In this document: one piece after another, positions 25,053 to 35,200 of the stretch
Layout of the letters: each line of letters opens with the position of its first letter
Numbering within the stretch: the stretch's first letter is position 1
DNA from: Planctomycetota bacterium
GTDB lineage: Bacteria; Planctomycetota; UBA1135; UBA2386
Length of the DNA: 64,000 nucleotides
Direction of reading: 5' to 3'
Assembly: GCA_020638735.1 (NCBI GenBank)
Contig: JACKHZ010000009.1
Location: forward strand, 434,001 to 498,000
Position numbers and translations under genes: made by a program
Notes under the pieces: generated by a model
What the model saw: the letters and a program-made list of their open reading frames with translations, nothing else
What the model was told of the DNA's origin: nothing
The model's database searches: none

Positions 25053-26640
25053 GCTGCCGCCGGCCGCGGCGCCCGACGACGTGCCAGCGACCGCCGCGGC
25101 GCCGCGCGACGAGACGATCCTGGCGCAGGGCCACCTGCACCCGGCGGTGCTGCTGCTGCGCCTGCTCGACGCGATGCGTCAGGTCGCCGCGCCGTTGCTG
25201 ATCGGACTCGCCGTACAACCCTGGTTCCTGGTGCTGGCGCTGATCGCCTTCGTGCTGCAGCTCGGCACGGCGGTGGCCCGCTACCTGACGCTGTCGTACC
25301 TGTTGACCGAGGACGAGCTGCGCATCCGCGAGGGCATCCTGCACCGCCAGGAACGCCGCATCCCGCTCGATCGCATCCAGGACCTCGGCTTCGAATCGAC
25401 CTTGCTGCGGCGGGGCCTCGGGCTGGTCGTCGTGCTGGTCGAGACCGCGTCGGGTCGCGGCGTCGAGGCGCGCCTCGACGCGCTGTCGCGCGCCGATGCC
25501 GAGCACCTGCGCGAGGTGCTGCTGGCGGCGCGCGGCGTGCGCGCCGCGGCGCCGGCGGTCGACGCGGAGCACGCGGCGGCGGCGCCCGGCGACGGCACTG
25601 GCGACGCGACGCGCGAACCGCCCGCGTCGCCGACGCACGAACCCGAGTGGTACGTGCACCGCAGCACACCCGGCGAACTGCTGCTGCGCGGCGCCACCGA
25701 CCTGCGCCTCGGCGCGTTCGTCGTCACCGGCTTCGCCGCGCTGGAGTTGGCCGACCAGCTCAAGCTGCTGTCGGGCGCGGTCGGCGTGCTCGACACCGTC
25801 GAGCGCTGGCTGACCAGCCTGTCGCCGGCGCTGCTCGGCGTCGTGCTGATGACCTTCCTGCTGGCGGTGCTGGCCTTCGGCGTCGTCACGTCGACGCTCG
25901 GCAACCTGGTGCAGTTCCACGGCTTCACGCTGCTGCTGCGCGGCACGGTGCTGCAGCGGCGCTTCGGCCTGTTGACCACGCGGCAGAAGACCCTGCCGCG
26001 GGCGCGCGTGCAGCGGGTGACGATCGAGCAGACCTGGCTGCGCCGGCTGTGCGGGCTGGCGGTGGTCAAGGCCGACTCGGCCGGCGGTTCGCGCGGCGAC
26101 GGCCAGGACACCAGCGGCGGCTGGGACGTGGTCGTGCCGTTGACGCGCCTCGGCACGGCGCACGCGATCCTGCCGGCGCTGCTGCCTGGCATCGAGAACG
26201 ACTCGTTCACATGGCACAAGGGCTCCCCGCGGCTGGTGCTGCGCATGGCGCTGGTCGGCGTGCTGTGGGCGGCGGTGGCCACGCCGCTGCTGTGGTGGCG
26301 ATTCGGTCCGATCGGCGCGGCCGGCCTCGGCTTCGTGCCGCTGTGGACGGTGCTCGGCGTGCTCGTCTACCGCAACCTCGGCTGGGCGGCCGGCGATTCG
26401 TTCTTCGCCTTGCAGCACGGCGTCGTCGGCCGCACCTTCGCCAGCGTGCCGACCGCCAAGGTGCAGGCGGTGGTCGTGCGGCAGAGCCCGCTGTCGCAGC
26501 TGCTCGGACTGGCCGAGCTGACGGTGTTCGTCGCCGGCGGCTCGCCGACGCGCCTGCCCGACCTGACGCTGGCCGATGCGCGACAGTTGAGCGCGTCGCT
26601 GGTCGAACGCGCGGCCCGCTCGGCCGCAGCGGACTGGTGA
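25036..26640 (+). CDS. bacterial PH-domain membrane protein, YdbT type (three bPH2 domains)
   Basis: Predicted 534 residues. Three copies of the bPH2 domain alternate with membrane helices: YLLTEDELRIREGILHRQ then IPLDRIQDLGFESTLLRRGLG (about 90-145); LLLRGTVLQRRFGLLTTRQ then LPRARVQRVTIEQTWLRRLCG (about 298-350); and FALQHGVVGRTFASVPTAK then VQAVVVRQSPLSQLLGLAEL (about 455-510). Hydrophobic segments lie near 52-85, 225-290 and 395-440. The start lies inside the end of the YdbS-type gene. Inner-membrane protein of unknown function. Confidence 0.85.
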   Translation: MTDDSELPPAAAPDDVPATAAAPRDETILAQGHLHPAVLLLRLLDAMRQVAAPLLIGLAVQPWFLVLALIAFVLQLGTAVARYLTLSYLLTEDELRIREGILHRQERRIPLDRIQDLGFESTLLRRGLGLVVVLVETASGRGVEARLDALSRADAEHLREVLLAARGVRAAAPAVDAEHAAAAPGDGTGDATREPPASPTHEPEWYVHRSTPGELLLRGATDLRLGAFVVTGFAALELADQLKLLSGAVGVLDTVERWLTSLSPALLGVVLMTFLLAVLAFGVVTSTLGNLVQFHGFTLLLRGTVLQRRFGLLTTRQKTLPRARVQRVTIEQTWLRRLCGLAVVKADSAGGSRGDGQDTSGGWDVVVPLTRLGTAHAILPALLPGIENDSFTWHKGSPRLVLRMALVGVLWAAVATPLLWWRFGPIGAAGLGFVPLWTVLGVLVYRNLGWAAGDSFFALQHGVVGRTFASVPTAKVQAVVVRQSPLSQLLGLAELTVFVAGGSPTRLPDLTLADARQLSASLVERAARSAAADW

Positions 26641-26689
26641 CGCGCGACGATTCCGTGTAACCGCGGCGCCGGACGCGCCACAGTCCCGT

Positions 26690-28231
26690 GTGGACCACGC
26701 GACGATCACCATCGGCTGCGGCCTCGTGCAGGGCGTCGACGCGGTGCCGGTGCAGATCGAGGCGACGACCCGCAGCGCCGGCGACGGCACGCCGCGGCTG
26801 CTCGGGCTCGTCGACGCCTGCGTGCGCGAGGCCTACCACCGCGTGCTGCAGGCGTTCTTCGCGCTCGACCTGCCGTCGCCGCGCGGCGTCACCACCGTCA
26901 ACTTCGCGCCGGCCTCGCTGAAGAAACACGGCAGCGGCTTCGACCTGCCGCTGGCGCTCGCGCTGGCCGGCGCCGCCGGCCTGTTCGCGCCGGAGCGGGC
27001 GCAGGGACTGTTCGCGTTCGGCGAGGTCAGCCTGCGCGGCCGCATCCTGCCGGCGCGCGGCGCGGTCAGCGTCGCGTTGGCGGCGCGGCAGCGCAGCGCG
27101 CGGGCGATGCTGTGCGGCGGCGACGACGCCGCGGCGTGCGCCGTGGTCGAGGGCCTGCCGTTGTTCGGCGCCGAGACGATCGCCGACGCGATCTACTGGC
27201 TGGCGGGGCGTCGCGAACTGCCGCCGCCCCCGCCGACGGCGGCGCCGCCCGCCCCGCCCCTGCCCGACCTGGGTGACCTGCGCGGCCACAGCACGCCGAA
27301 GCTCGCGGTCGCCGTCGCGGCCGCCGGCGGTCACAACCTGCTGCTGACCGGCCCGCCGGGCACCGGCAAGAGCGCGCTGCTGCGCCGCATACCCGGCGTG
27401 CTGCCGCCGATGACCGCTGACGAACGGCTCGGGGTGCTGCAGGTGCACGCCGCCGCCGGGCTGCCGCTGCCGCCGGGCGGGCGCCGACCGCTGCGCGCCC
27501 CGCACCACACCAGCTCGGCCGCCAGCGTGCTGGGTGGCGGCGCCGACGTACGGCCCGGCGAGGTCACGCTGGCGCACTGCGGCGTGCTGTTCCTCGACGA
27601 GCTGCCGGAGTTCCGCCGCGACGTGCTCGAGGCGCTGCGCCAACCGCTCGAGGACGGCGTCGTCAGCGTCGGTCGGGCGCGCCAGACCGTGACGATGCCG
27701 GCGCAGTTCCTGCTGACCGCGGCGATGAACCCGTGCCCGTGCGGCTACCGCGGACACCGTACGCGGCCGTGCAACTGCACGCCGGCGGCCGTCGCCCGCT
27801 ACCGCGGGCGGCTGTCCGGGCCGCTGTTGGATCGGCTCGACCTGCGCGTCGAGGTGCCTGTGCTGCTGCCCGAGGAGCTGCGGCAACCGGTCGATCCCGA
27901 CGGCACGACGAAGGCGCTACGCGAGAGGGTGCTGCTCGCGCACCAGCGCCAGCTGGCGCGGCAGCAGCGCTCCGGCACGACGCTGACCTTCACGCCGAAC
28001 GGCCGCCTCGCCGACGCGGCGCTGCTCGCCGCCTGCGACGCCGACCACGCGGCGCTCTCGGCGCTCGACGACGTGCTGCGCCGCCACCACCAATCGCCGC
28101 GCGGCCGCGTGCGCCTGCTGCGCATCGCCCGCACGCTCGCCGACCTCGACGACCGCCCGGCGGTGGACGATGCACACGTGCTGCAGGCCGCCGCGCTGCG
28201 CGGCTTGGACCTCATGGGAGCGATGCGATGA
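26690..28231 (+). CDS. comM: YifB/ComM family Mg-chelatase-like AAA+ ATPase
   Basis: Predicted 513 residues from a GTG at 26690. The N-terminal ChlI-like domain carries GLVQGVDAVPVQIEA and GFDLPLALALAGA. The AAA+ core has Walker A GPPGTGKS (residues 221-228) and Walker B VLFLDELPEF (about 299-308). A four-cysteine cluster, CPCGYRGHRTRPCNC (residues 349-363), is a family hallmark and may bind zinc. The C-terminal Mg-chelatase lid includes RVRLLRIARTLADLD. In naturally competent bacteria ComM is a helicase that drives branch migration during integration of transforming DNA; the homologue is also widespread in species not known to be competent. It is convergent with the PrsW-like gene (17 bp between stops). 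Confidence 0.9.
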   Translation: MDHATITIGCGLVQGVDAVPVQIEATTRSAGDGTPRLLGLVDACVREAYHRVLQAFFALDLPSPRGVTTVNFAPASLKKHGSGFDLPLALALAGAAGLFAPERAQGLFAFGEVSLRGRILPARGAVSVALAARQRSARAMLCGGDDAAACAVVEGLPLFGAETIADAIYWLAGRRELPPPPPTAAPPAPPLPDLGDLRGHSTPKLAVAVAAAGGHNLLLTGPPGTGKSALLRRIPGVLPPMTADERLGVLQVHAAAGLPLPPGGRRPLRAPHHTSSAASVLGGGADVRPGEVTLAHCGVLFLDELPEFRRDVLEALRQPLEDGVVSVGRARQTVTMPAQFLLTAAMNPCPCGYRGHRTRPCNCTPAAVARYRGRLSGPLLDRLDLRVEVPVLLPEELRQPVDPDGTTKALRERVLLAHQRQLARQQRSGTTLTFTPNGRLADAALLAACDADHAALSALDDVLRRHHQSPRGRVRLLRIARTLADLDDRPAVDDAHVLQAAALRGLDLMGAMR

Positions 28232-28248
28232 ACCCGGTCCAGGCCCGC

Positions 28249-28938
28249 TCAATCCGGCGGATGGAAGTGCGGCGAACGGCTGCGCGCCCAGCGCAGCTTG
28301 ACGAACAAGAGGCCGAGGCCGACCGGCAGCACACCGAGCAGCGCCAACATCACGTTCGGCTGCTCGCCGGCCAGCAGCAGGTCGTAGCCGCCGTGCAGCG
28401 CCACGGCGACGCAGAACCCGCCCACCACCCAGAGACCCCGCCGCACGCCGCGCGCGTCGAGCTTGGCCACCGCGAACGCGCCGCCGAGCAGGCCGGTGCA
28501 GACGGTGTGCAGCAGCGTCGCGGTGAACACCCGCTGCAGCGCCAGCGCGACGTCGCCGGTCGGCCCACAGAACAGCACGTTCTCGCAGGCGGCGAAGCCG
28601 AGCCCGACCGCGGAGCCGTAGACGACCCCGTCGATCGGTTCGTCGCATTCACGGTGGCGCAGCAGCGGCAGAAGCGCGACCAGCTTGCAGAGCTCCTCGA
28701 GCAGCGCGGTGACGACGAAGGCGTCGAGCGCCGCGCCGCGCGCGCCCGCGGCGCTGCCGGCCCACGCCTCGAGCCACGGCCGCAGCCACAGCACCAGCCA
28801 CGGCGCGGCGGCGCCGAGCAACACGGCGAGCGCTACCAGGCTCCACGGTTCGCGCTCGTGGTCGTCGTGGCGCAGCACGGCGTCGAGCCAGAACAGGCAC
28901 GGCGCGACCGCGAGCAGCACGGCGAGCAACTGCGACAC
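28249..28938 (-). CDS. PrsW-like intramembrane protease
   Basis: Predicted 229 residues and strongly hydrophobic, with about seven membrane helices. The family motifs are present: EELCK (Glu81-Glu82 to Lys85), GFAACEN (about 114-120), a conserved His144 in the next helix, and HGGYD (from 182). PrsW cleaves anti-sigma factors in Bacillus and related enzymes are found widely; the substrate here is unknown. An ECF/anti-sigma pair lies about 18 kb away, which is not evidence of a link. It is divergent from the deaminase gene at 29001 with 62 bp between starts. Confidence 0.85.
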   Translation of the reverse strand: MSQLLAVLLAVAPCLFWLDAVLRHDDHEREPWSLVALAVLLGAAAPWLVLWLRPWLEAWAGSAAGARGAALDAFVVTALLEELCKLVALLPLLRHRECDEPIDGVVYGSAVGLGFAACENVLFCGPTGDVALALQRVFTATLLHTVCTGLLGGAFAVAKLDARGVRRGLWVVGGFCVAVALHGGYDLLLAGEQPNVMLALLGVLPVGLGLLFVKLRWARSRSPHFHPPD

Positions 28939-29000
28939 GGCGACAACGATGGCGGGGCGACGGGTCGTACGCGAGGGGCAACCGCTAGACTCGGCGAGCG

Positions 29001-29486
29001 ATGGACGAACACCGGAAGCTGCACGAGTTCTTCATGCGTTCGGCGATCACGCTCGCCGAGGTCGGCCTCTTTCGGGGCGACGGCGGCCCGTTCGGCTGCA
29101 TCATCACGCGCGGCGAGCGGGTCGTCGGTAGCGGGACCAATCAGGTCACATCGACCAACGACCCGACCGCCCACGCCGAGGTCGTCGCGATCCGCAGCGC
29201 CTGCCAGACGCTCGGCACGTTCGCGCTGCACGGCTGCGTGCTCTACAGCACCTGCGAGCCGTGCCCGATGTGCTTCGCCGCGGCGCACTGGGCCCGCGTC
29301 GAGGCGATCTGGTTCGGCAGCAGCCGCGACGACGCCGCGGCGATCGGTTTCGACGACGCGCTGCTGTACCAGCAGATCGCGCTGCCGAACACCGAACGCG
29401 CGCTGCCGATGCACCAGATCCTGCGCGACGAGGCGCAGCGCCCGTTCGCCGCCTGGCAGGCGATGCCCGACAAGACGCCGTACTGA
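29001..29486 (+). CDS. cytidine/guanine deaminase family zinc enzyme
   Basis: Predicted 161 residues. The zinc and proton-shuttle motif HAE (His58-Glu60) and the PCPMC motif (Pro87-Cys91) define the deaminase fold. The surrounding residues (GPFGCIITRG, GTNQVTSTNDPTAHAEVVAIR, STCEPCPMCFAAAHWARV, ALLYQQIALP) match guanine deaminases of the GuaD type more than tRNA adenosine deaminases. It probably converts guanine to xanthine in purine salvage in the cytoplasm. Specificity is inferred from the family. The next gene starts 40 bp downstream on the same strand. Confidence 0.87.
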   Translation: MDEHRKLHEFFMRSAITLAEVGLFRGDGGPFGCIITRGERVVGSGTNQVTSTNDPTAHAEVVAIRSACQTLGTFALHGCVLYSTCEPCPMCFAAAHWARVEAIWFGSSRDDAAAIGFDDALLYQQIALPNTERALPMHQILRDEAQRPFAAWQAMPDKTPY

Positions 29487-29525
29487 AGGCGCTCGCCGCC
29501 GCCGTCCGCGCTACCCTGACGCCCC

Positions 29526-32207
29526 ATGCCGCAGCCGCACAAGTCCTTCGTCCTGGCCGCATCCCTGTGCGCGACCGTCGCAGCTTCGCAGCAGTCCGCG
29601 GCACAAGAGCCCACGGCCGAACAACCGATCGCCGTGCCGGTCGAGGCGCTGCACGCCCCGGACGGCCTCGAGGTCACGCTGTGGGCCAGCTCGCCGCAGC
29701 TGCTCAACCCGACCAACCTCGACATCGACCAGCACGGGCGCGTCTGGGTCACCGAGGGCGTCGACTACCGCGGCAAGGAACACCGCCGCCCCGACGGCGA
29801 CCGCGTCGTCGTGCTGATCGACGAGGACGGCGACGGGCGCTGCGACACGTCGAAGGTGTTCGTTCAGGAACCGGCGCTGGTGTCGCCGCTCGGCATCGCC
29901 GTGTTCGACAACGTCGTCGTCGTCTCGCAGCCGCCGGACCTGATCGTCTACACCGATGTCGACCGCGACCTGCGCTTCGACCCAGCCGTCGACACGCGCG
30001 AGGTGCGCCTGACCGGCTTCCAGGGCAGGAACCACGACCACAGCCTGCACTCGGTGACCGCCGGCCCGGACGGCCTGTGGTACTGGAACTCCGGCAACTG
30101 CGGCGCGGTGTTCACCGATCGCTCCGGCAAGACCTTCCGCATCACCAGCGGCTACATGGACCCGCAGGGCGTGGCGGGCCAGCCGAGCGACGACGGCCAC
30201 GTCTACGTCGGCGGCTTCACCGCGCGCATGAACCCCGACGGCAGCGCTGTCGAGGTGATCGGCTTCAACTACCGCAACTGCTACGAGCAGGCGGTGACGT
30301 CGTTCGGCGACGTGTTCCAGAGCGACAACGACGACCCGCCGGCGTGCCGCGTCACCCACGTGCTCGAGTACGGCAACGCCGGCTTCGCGTCGCGCGACGG
30401 CCGGCGCGACTGGCGCGCCGACCAGCGCCGCGGTCAGACCACGCAGGTCGCCGAATGGCGGCAGGAGGACCCGGGCACGATGCCGGCCGGCGACGTCTAC
30501 GGCGGCGGCTCGCCGACCGGCGTGGTGTTCTACGAGAACGGCGCGCTCGGGCCGCAGTGGCGCGGGCTCCTGCTGACCTGCGAGCCGGGCCGCAACACGA
30601 TCTTCGGCTACCTGCCGCAGCGCCGCGGCGCCAGCTACGCCCTCGAACGCAGCGACTGGCTGACCAGCAACCCCGAACACAAGTTCGTCGGCTCGGACTT
30701 CACCGGCGGCCGCTGGGACGGCGCGCTGGCGACGCAGTTCCGCCCGGCGGACGTCGCGGTCGGCCCTGACGGCGCGATCTACGTCGCCGACTGGTTCGAC
30801 GGCCGCGTCGGCGGCCACCAGACGCTCGACGACTCGCTGTCGGGCGCGATCTACCGCATCGCGCCGAAGGGCTTCGTGCCGCACGTGCCCGAGCTCGACC
30901 TCGACACCGTCGACGGCCAGCTGCAGGCGCTGCAGAGCCCGGCGATCAACGTGCGTCACCTCGGCTTCGTGCGGCTGCGGACAGCGGGTGACGCCGTCTC
31001 CGACGCGGTGGCAACGCTGCTGCACCACGACGATCCGTTCGTCGCCGCGCGCGCGGTCTGGCTGCTCGCGCAGCTCGGGCCGAACGGTCGCCGACAGCTC
31101 AACGCCTGCCTGACCGACGCCGACGCAGAGCGCCGCCTGACGGCCTTCCGCGCGCTGCGCCGCGCCGGCTCGCCGCTGCTGCCGCTCGCGAGCCGCCTCG
31201 CCTCCGATCCTTCACCGGCAGTGCGCGCCGCGGTCGCGACCGCGCTGCGCGACCAACCCGCCGGCGACGACACCACGTCCGTGCTGGTGCAGTTGGCCGC
31301 CGGCTTCGATGGCGCGGACCGCGCCTACCTCGACGCGTTCGGCATCGGCTGCACCGGCAAGGAAGAAGCGGTCTACCAGGAGCTCGCCAAAGGTGCCGGC
31401 GACCCGACGCAGTGGTCGCCGCGCATGGCGTGGATCGCCTGGCGCCTCGGCGCGCCGGGCTCGGTCGCTGCGCTCACCGCGCGCGCGGGCAGCGCGGAGC
31501 TGTCCACCGACGAACGCCGCCATGCGCTGACCGGCCTCGCGTTCGTGCACACCGCCGCGGCCGCCGAGGCGATGGCGACGCTCGCCGCCGACCCGACGTT
31601 CGCGCTGCGCGCCGACGCGGTCGCGTGGTGCATCGCCCGCATGGGCAACGAGTGGCGCGCGTTCGGCCTCGCCAACCGCCTGCGGGAGAGCGGCGTCTAC
31701 GACCCGGCCAAGGTGCAGGTGGTGCCGATCGCGACCCCGACCGCGCCGGACGGAGCCCCCGCCGCGCCGAGCGTCGCCGACGTGCTCGCCTGCAGCGGCG
31801 ACCCGACGCGCGGCGCCGTGCGCATGGCGGTCTGCTACACCTGCCACCAGATCGAACGCACCGGCGTCGCCTTCGGCCCCGACCTGACCGCATTCGGCCG
31901 CGCGCAGTCGCGCGAGGCGATCGTACAGGCGATCCTCGAGCCGTCGCAGACCATCAGCCACGGCTTCGAGGGCCGCACCGTCGAGACCGAGCAGGGCAAC
32001 GTCGACGGCATCGTGCACAGCGACGGCGACCCGGTGATCGTGCAGTCACAGGGCGGCGTGGTGCAGATGATCCCGCGCCAGCTGGTGAAGAAGATCCGCC
32101 GCCTCGACCATTCGCTGATGTGGCCGTTCGCGCTGTATGGGCTCGACGCGCAGGGCACAGCCGACGTCGTCGCCTACCTGCAGCAGGCGGGCGCGGCCAC
32201 CAAGTGA
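29526..32207 (+). CDS. PVC-type secreted dehydrogenase with HEAT repeats and C-terminal cytochrome c
   Basis: Predicted 893 residues with a signal peptide (FVLAASLCATVAASQQSAAQ). Residues about 40-450 form the membrane-bound-dehydrogenase-like beta-propeller (GLEVTLWASSPQLLNPTNLDID, VWVTEGVDYRGKEHRR, GDGRCDTSKVF, HDHSLHSVTAGPDGLWYW, FRPADVAVGPDGAIYVADW). Residues about 460-740 are alpha-helical HEAT-like repeats. The last part holds a haem-binding CYTCH at Cys770-Cys773-His774 followed by FGPDLTAFGRAQSREAIVQ and a PRQLVKKIRRLDHSLMW segment. This architecture is characteristic of planctomycetes and related phyla and is the best lineage marker in the window. The natural substrate is unknown; probably periplasmic electron transfer. 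Confidence 0.92.
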   Translation: MPQPHKSFVLAASLCATVAASQQSAAQEPTAEQPIAVPVEALHAPDGLEVTLWASSPQLLNPTNLDIDQHGRVWVTEGVDYRGKEHRRPDGDRVVVLIDEDGDGRCDTSKVFVQEPALVSPLGIAVFDNVVVVSQPPDLIVYTDVDRDLRFDPAVDTREVRLTGFQGRNHDHSLHSVTAGPDGLWYWNSGNCGAVFTDRSGKTFRITSGYMDPQGVAGQPSDDGHVYVGGFTARMNPDGSAVEVIGFNYRNCYEQAVTSFGDVFQSDNDDPPACRVTHVLEYGNAGFASRDGRRDWRADQRRGQTTQVAEWRQEDPGTMPAGDVYGGGSPTGVVFYENGALGPQWRGLLLTCEPGRNTIFGYLPQRRGASYALERSDWLTSNPEHKFVGSDFTGGRWDGALATQFRPADVAVGPDGAIYVADWFDGRVGGHQTLDDSLSGAIYRIAPKGFVPHVPELDLDTVDGQLQALQSPAINVRHLGFVRLRTAGDAVSDAVATLLHHDDPFVAARAVWLLAQLGPNGRRQLNACLTDADAERRLTAFRALRRAGSPLLPLASRLASDPSPAVRAAVATALRDQPAGDDTTSVLVQLAAGFDGADRAYLDAFGIGCTGKEEAVYQELAKGAGDPTQWSPRMAWIAWRLGAPGSVAALTARAGSAELSTDERRHALTGLAFVHTAAAAEAMATLAADPTFALRADAVAWCIARMGNEWRAFGLANRLRESGVYDPAKVQVVPIATPTAPDGAPAAPSVADVLACSGDPTRGAVRMAVCYTCHQIERTGVAFGPDLTAFGRAQSREAIVQAILEPSQTISHGFEGRTVETEQGNVDGIVHSDGDPVIVQSQGGVVQMIPRQLVKKIRRLDHSLMWPFALYGLDAQGTADVVAYLQQAGAATK

Positions 32208-32241
32208 GGAGCGCCGGCACCGCCCGCGGGGCCGCCCGCCG

Positions 32242-35200
32242 TCACTCGATGACGTCGAACTCGCCGCCGAGCACGCGATCCAACCGGCCGCTGCGCCAGC
32301 CGCGCACGCGGTCGCGCACCTCCGGCGACGGCACCTCACGGTAGCGGCGCACGATCACCGGCGTCGACGCCGCGGCGGGTTGCAGCGCCGAACGCGCGAG
32401 CATCCGTTCGGCGTCGCCGGTCGCCGGCACCGGCGGCTGCGGCACGACGGTCACCCGCACGCGGCACGGGCGCACGCCGCCGCCGGCGCTGCCAGGGTCG
32501 CCGAGGTCGAACACGTGCAGGCCGTTCTCCAGCCGCAGCAGCGGCCACGCGGCGAAGCCGGTGACCGCCAACAGCGCGCCGCCGTCCGCCACGCCGCCCG
32601 CCACGCCGCCCGCCGCGCCTCCCGCCGCGCCGCCGCCGCCCTCGAGCTCGCGCCACTGCATGCCGCGGCGCCGCGCCCAGGCCCGATACATGCCGACCAG
32701 CCGCGTAGCGAACGCGCGCGTCGCCGCCGCGTCGCCGTGCACGTCGTGCAGCGGCGCGATCGACAGGTAGGCGTCCTGCGGTTCGTCGTGCTCCACCGCG
32801 GCGATCGCCAGCTGCAGCAGCAGCGCGCGCGCGGCGCGGTCGCGAACCTCGTCGGCGTTCGGCGCGCCGCGCTGCTGCAGCATGCCGGCGACGCGCTCGT
32901 GCGCGCCCTGCACGGCCTCTTCGATGCGGCTCTTCAGCTCGATCAGACCGAGCACCGCGTGGCGCCCGTCCGAGGTCCAGAAGTCGCGCCCGCCCATCGC
33001 CTCGTAGGCGTCGGCCTTGCGCCGCGTCCACGTCTCCTCGCCGACGCGCTGCAGCAGCTCGTCGAGCTCGCGCTGCACGGCGAGCAGCTCGTCGGCGCTG
33101 CCGACCGCGTCGCGGGCCAGCTCGCGCAGGCCGCGCTGGCACGGCTCGAGCGCCGCCGCCGCGTCGGGCGCGACCTCGGCGTCGGGATCGACGAATTCGA
33201 CCCGCACCGCGCGGCCGTCGCTGCGCACGAACAAGAACTGGTCGCCCGCCGGGGTGCAGTCGGTGACGATCGCAGAGGCCAGCGGCGCCAGCACGTGCCG
33301 TTCGATCGCGCGGCGCAGCGGCCGCGCGCCGAGCGCTTCGCTGTAGCCCTGCTGCAGCAAGAACTGCAGCGCCGATTCGTCCCACTCGACCGCCCACGGC
33401 CGCGAGCGCAGGCCGCGCCGCTGCAGCACGAGGTCGAGCTCCTTCTTCAGCACGTCGCGCAGCGTGTCGCGATCGAGCGCGCGGAACACCACGACCCGGT
33501 CGATGCGGTTCAGGAACTCGCGGCGGAACACCTCCTCGAGCGCGCGCTGCAGGTCCGGCCCGCCGCCGCCGAACCCGAGGCCGGCGCCCTCGAGGCTCTT
33601 GACGCCGAGGTTGCTGGTCAGGATCACGATCGTGTGGCGGAAGTCGGCGACGCGGCCGCGGCGATCGGTCAGCCGGCCCTCGTCGAACACCTGCAGGAAC
33701 AGGTCGAACACCAGCGGGTGCGCCTTCTCGATCTCGTCGAGCAGCACCACCGAGAACGGCTGCTCGCGCACCTCGTGTACCAGCGCGCGGCGGCCGTGCA
33801 CGTCGTCGGCGTCGCCGACCAGCCGCGCGATCGACTCGGGCTGCTGGAACTCGCTCATGTCGAGCCGCAGCAGCCGCTGCTCGCTGCCGAACAGGTAGGC
33901 CGCCAGCGCACGGCACAGCTCGGTCTTGCCGGTGCCGGTCGGCCCGGTGAACAGGAACACTCCGACCGGCCGCCGCGGATCGCACAGCCCGGCCTTCAGC
34001 ATCGCGATGCGCTCGACGAGGCAGTCGACCGCCTCGGGCTGGCCCATGACCCGCGCCGCGAAGGCGCGCCGCACGCTGTCGAGGTCGAGGCCGTCGCGTT
34101 CGTCGAGCACGACCGGCGGCAGCCCGGTCAGTCGGCTGAGCAGCGCGATGACGTCGTCGAGCGTCGCCGGCCGCGCATTGCCGGCGCCGGCGGTGACGTG
34201 TTCGCGCAGCGCGGCGAGCGTCGACAGCAGGCTGCCGGGTCGCTGCTGGTCGACGACGTGCTGCTGCGCGCGCTGGAACACCTCGGCGAGCACCGCGTCG
34301 TCGCACCACGGCGCGCCGCCAGCGGCGACGCCGCGCTGCAACCACTCGCGCGCCATCTGCAGCGTCTCCTCCGAGCCAGCCTCCCCGAGCCGCACGGTGA
34401 CGGTCGCCTGGCGCAGCAGCGGCGACTGCCGCAGCAGCAGCTCCGCCGCCGCCGAGGTCATCGGCGCCAAGATGCGCAGCTCGCCGCGCACCAGGTGCGG
34501 CAGCAAGAGGTCGAGCAGGCCGGTCGGCGACTGCATCGTTCGGCCCGCGGTCAGGAACTCCGCGAGGTCCGGCGCCACCCACAACACCCGCGGCCGGCCG
34601 CCGACGGCGCGCACCAGGTCGACGACGCGCTGCTCGAGCTGCCCGATGTAGCTCTGCCCGGCGAGCAGCTGCGTCGCGCCGGCGGTGAACACCGTCCAAC
34701 CGTCGGCGCAGAGCTCGCGCGCCAGCCGCTCGGCGAGCACCGACTTGCCGACGCCGCGCGGACCGACCAGCAGCAGCGAGCGCGGCGGGTCGCGGTGCAG
34801 CGCGCGCTGCAGCTCGACGAACGCCTGCTCTTGCGTCGGGCTGCCGAGCGGCAGCCGGAACGACTCGTCGGCGTCGAGCACGGTCGCGAATCCGCGCAGC
34901 GCCTTGAGGTCGACGCCTGCCGCCGAGCGGTCGCCGAGCAGCGTCAGCAGCGCGCGCGCGGCGTCGCTGTCGAGCGGTTCGAGGGTGTCGCGCAGCCAAC
35001 CGACGTGGGCCTCGTCGAGACCGGTGAAGCGCCGGCGCACGGCCGGCTGCTGCAGCAGCTCGGCGTCGAGCCGTTCGCGCACGTAGCCGCGCAGCAGATC
35101 CCGCCCCATCGCCGAGCCCCACGAACCGTTGCTGGCCAGCAGCACCGCGATCGCGGTGTCGGGGGCGGCGCTGCGGGCGATGGTGCGCAGCAGGAACGTA

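Noticed and set aside
28249..28938. PrsW-like protease as the regulator of the ECF/FecR pair at 9347-10938
   Set aside because: The two are 18 kb apart with unrelated neighbours; nothing in the sequence links them.
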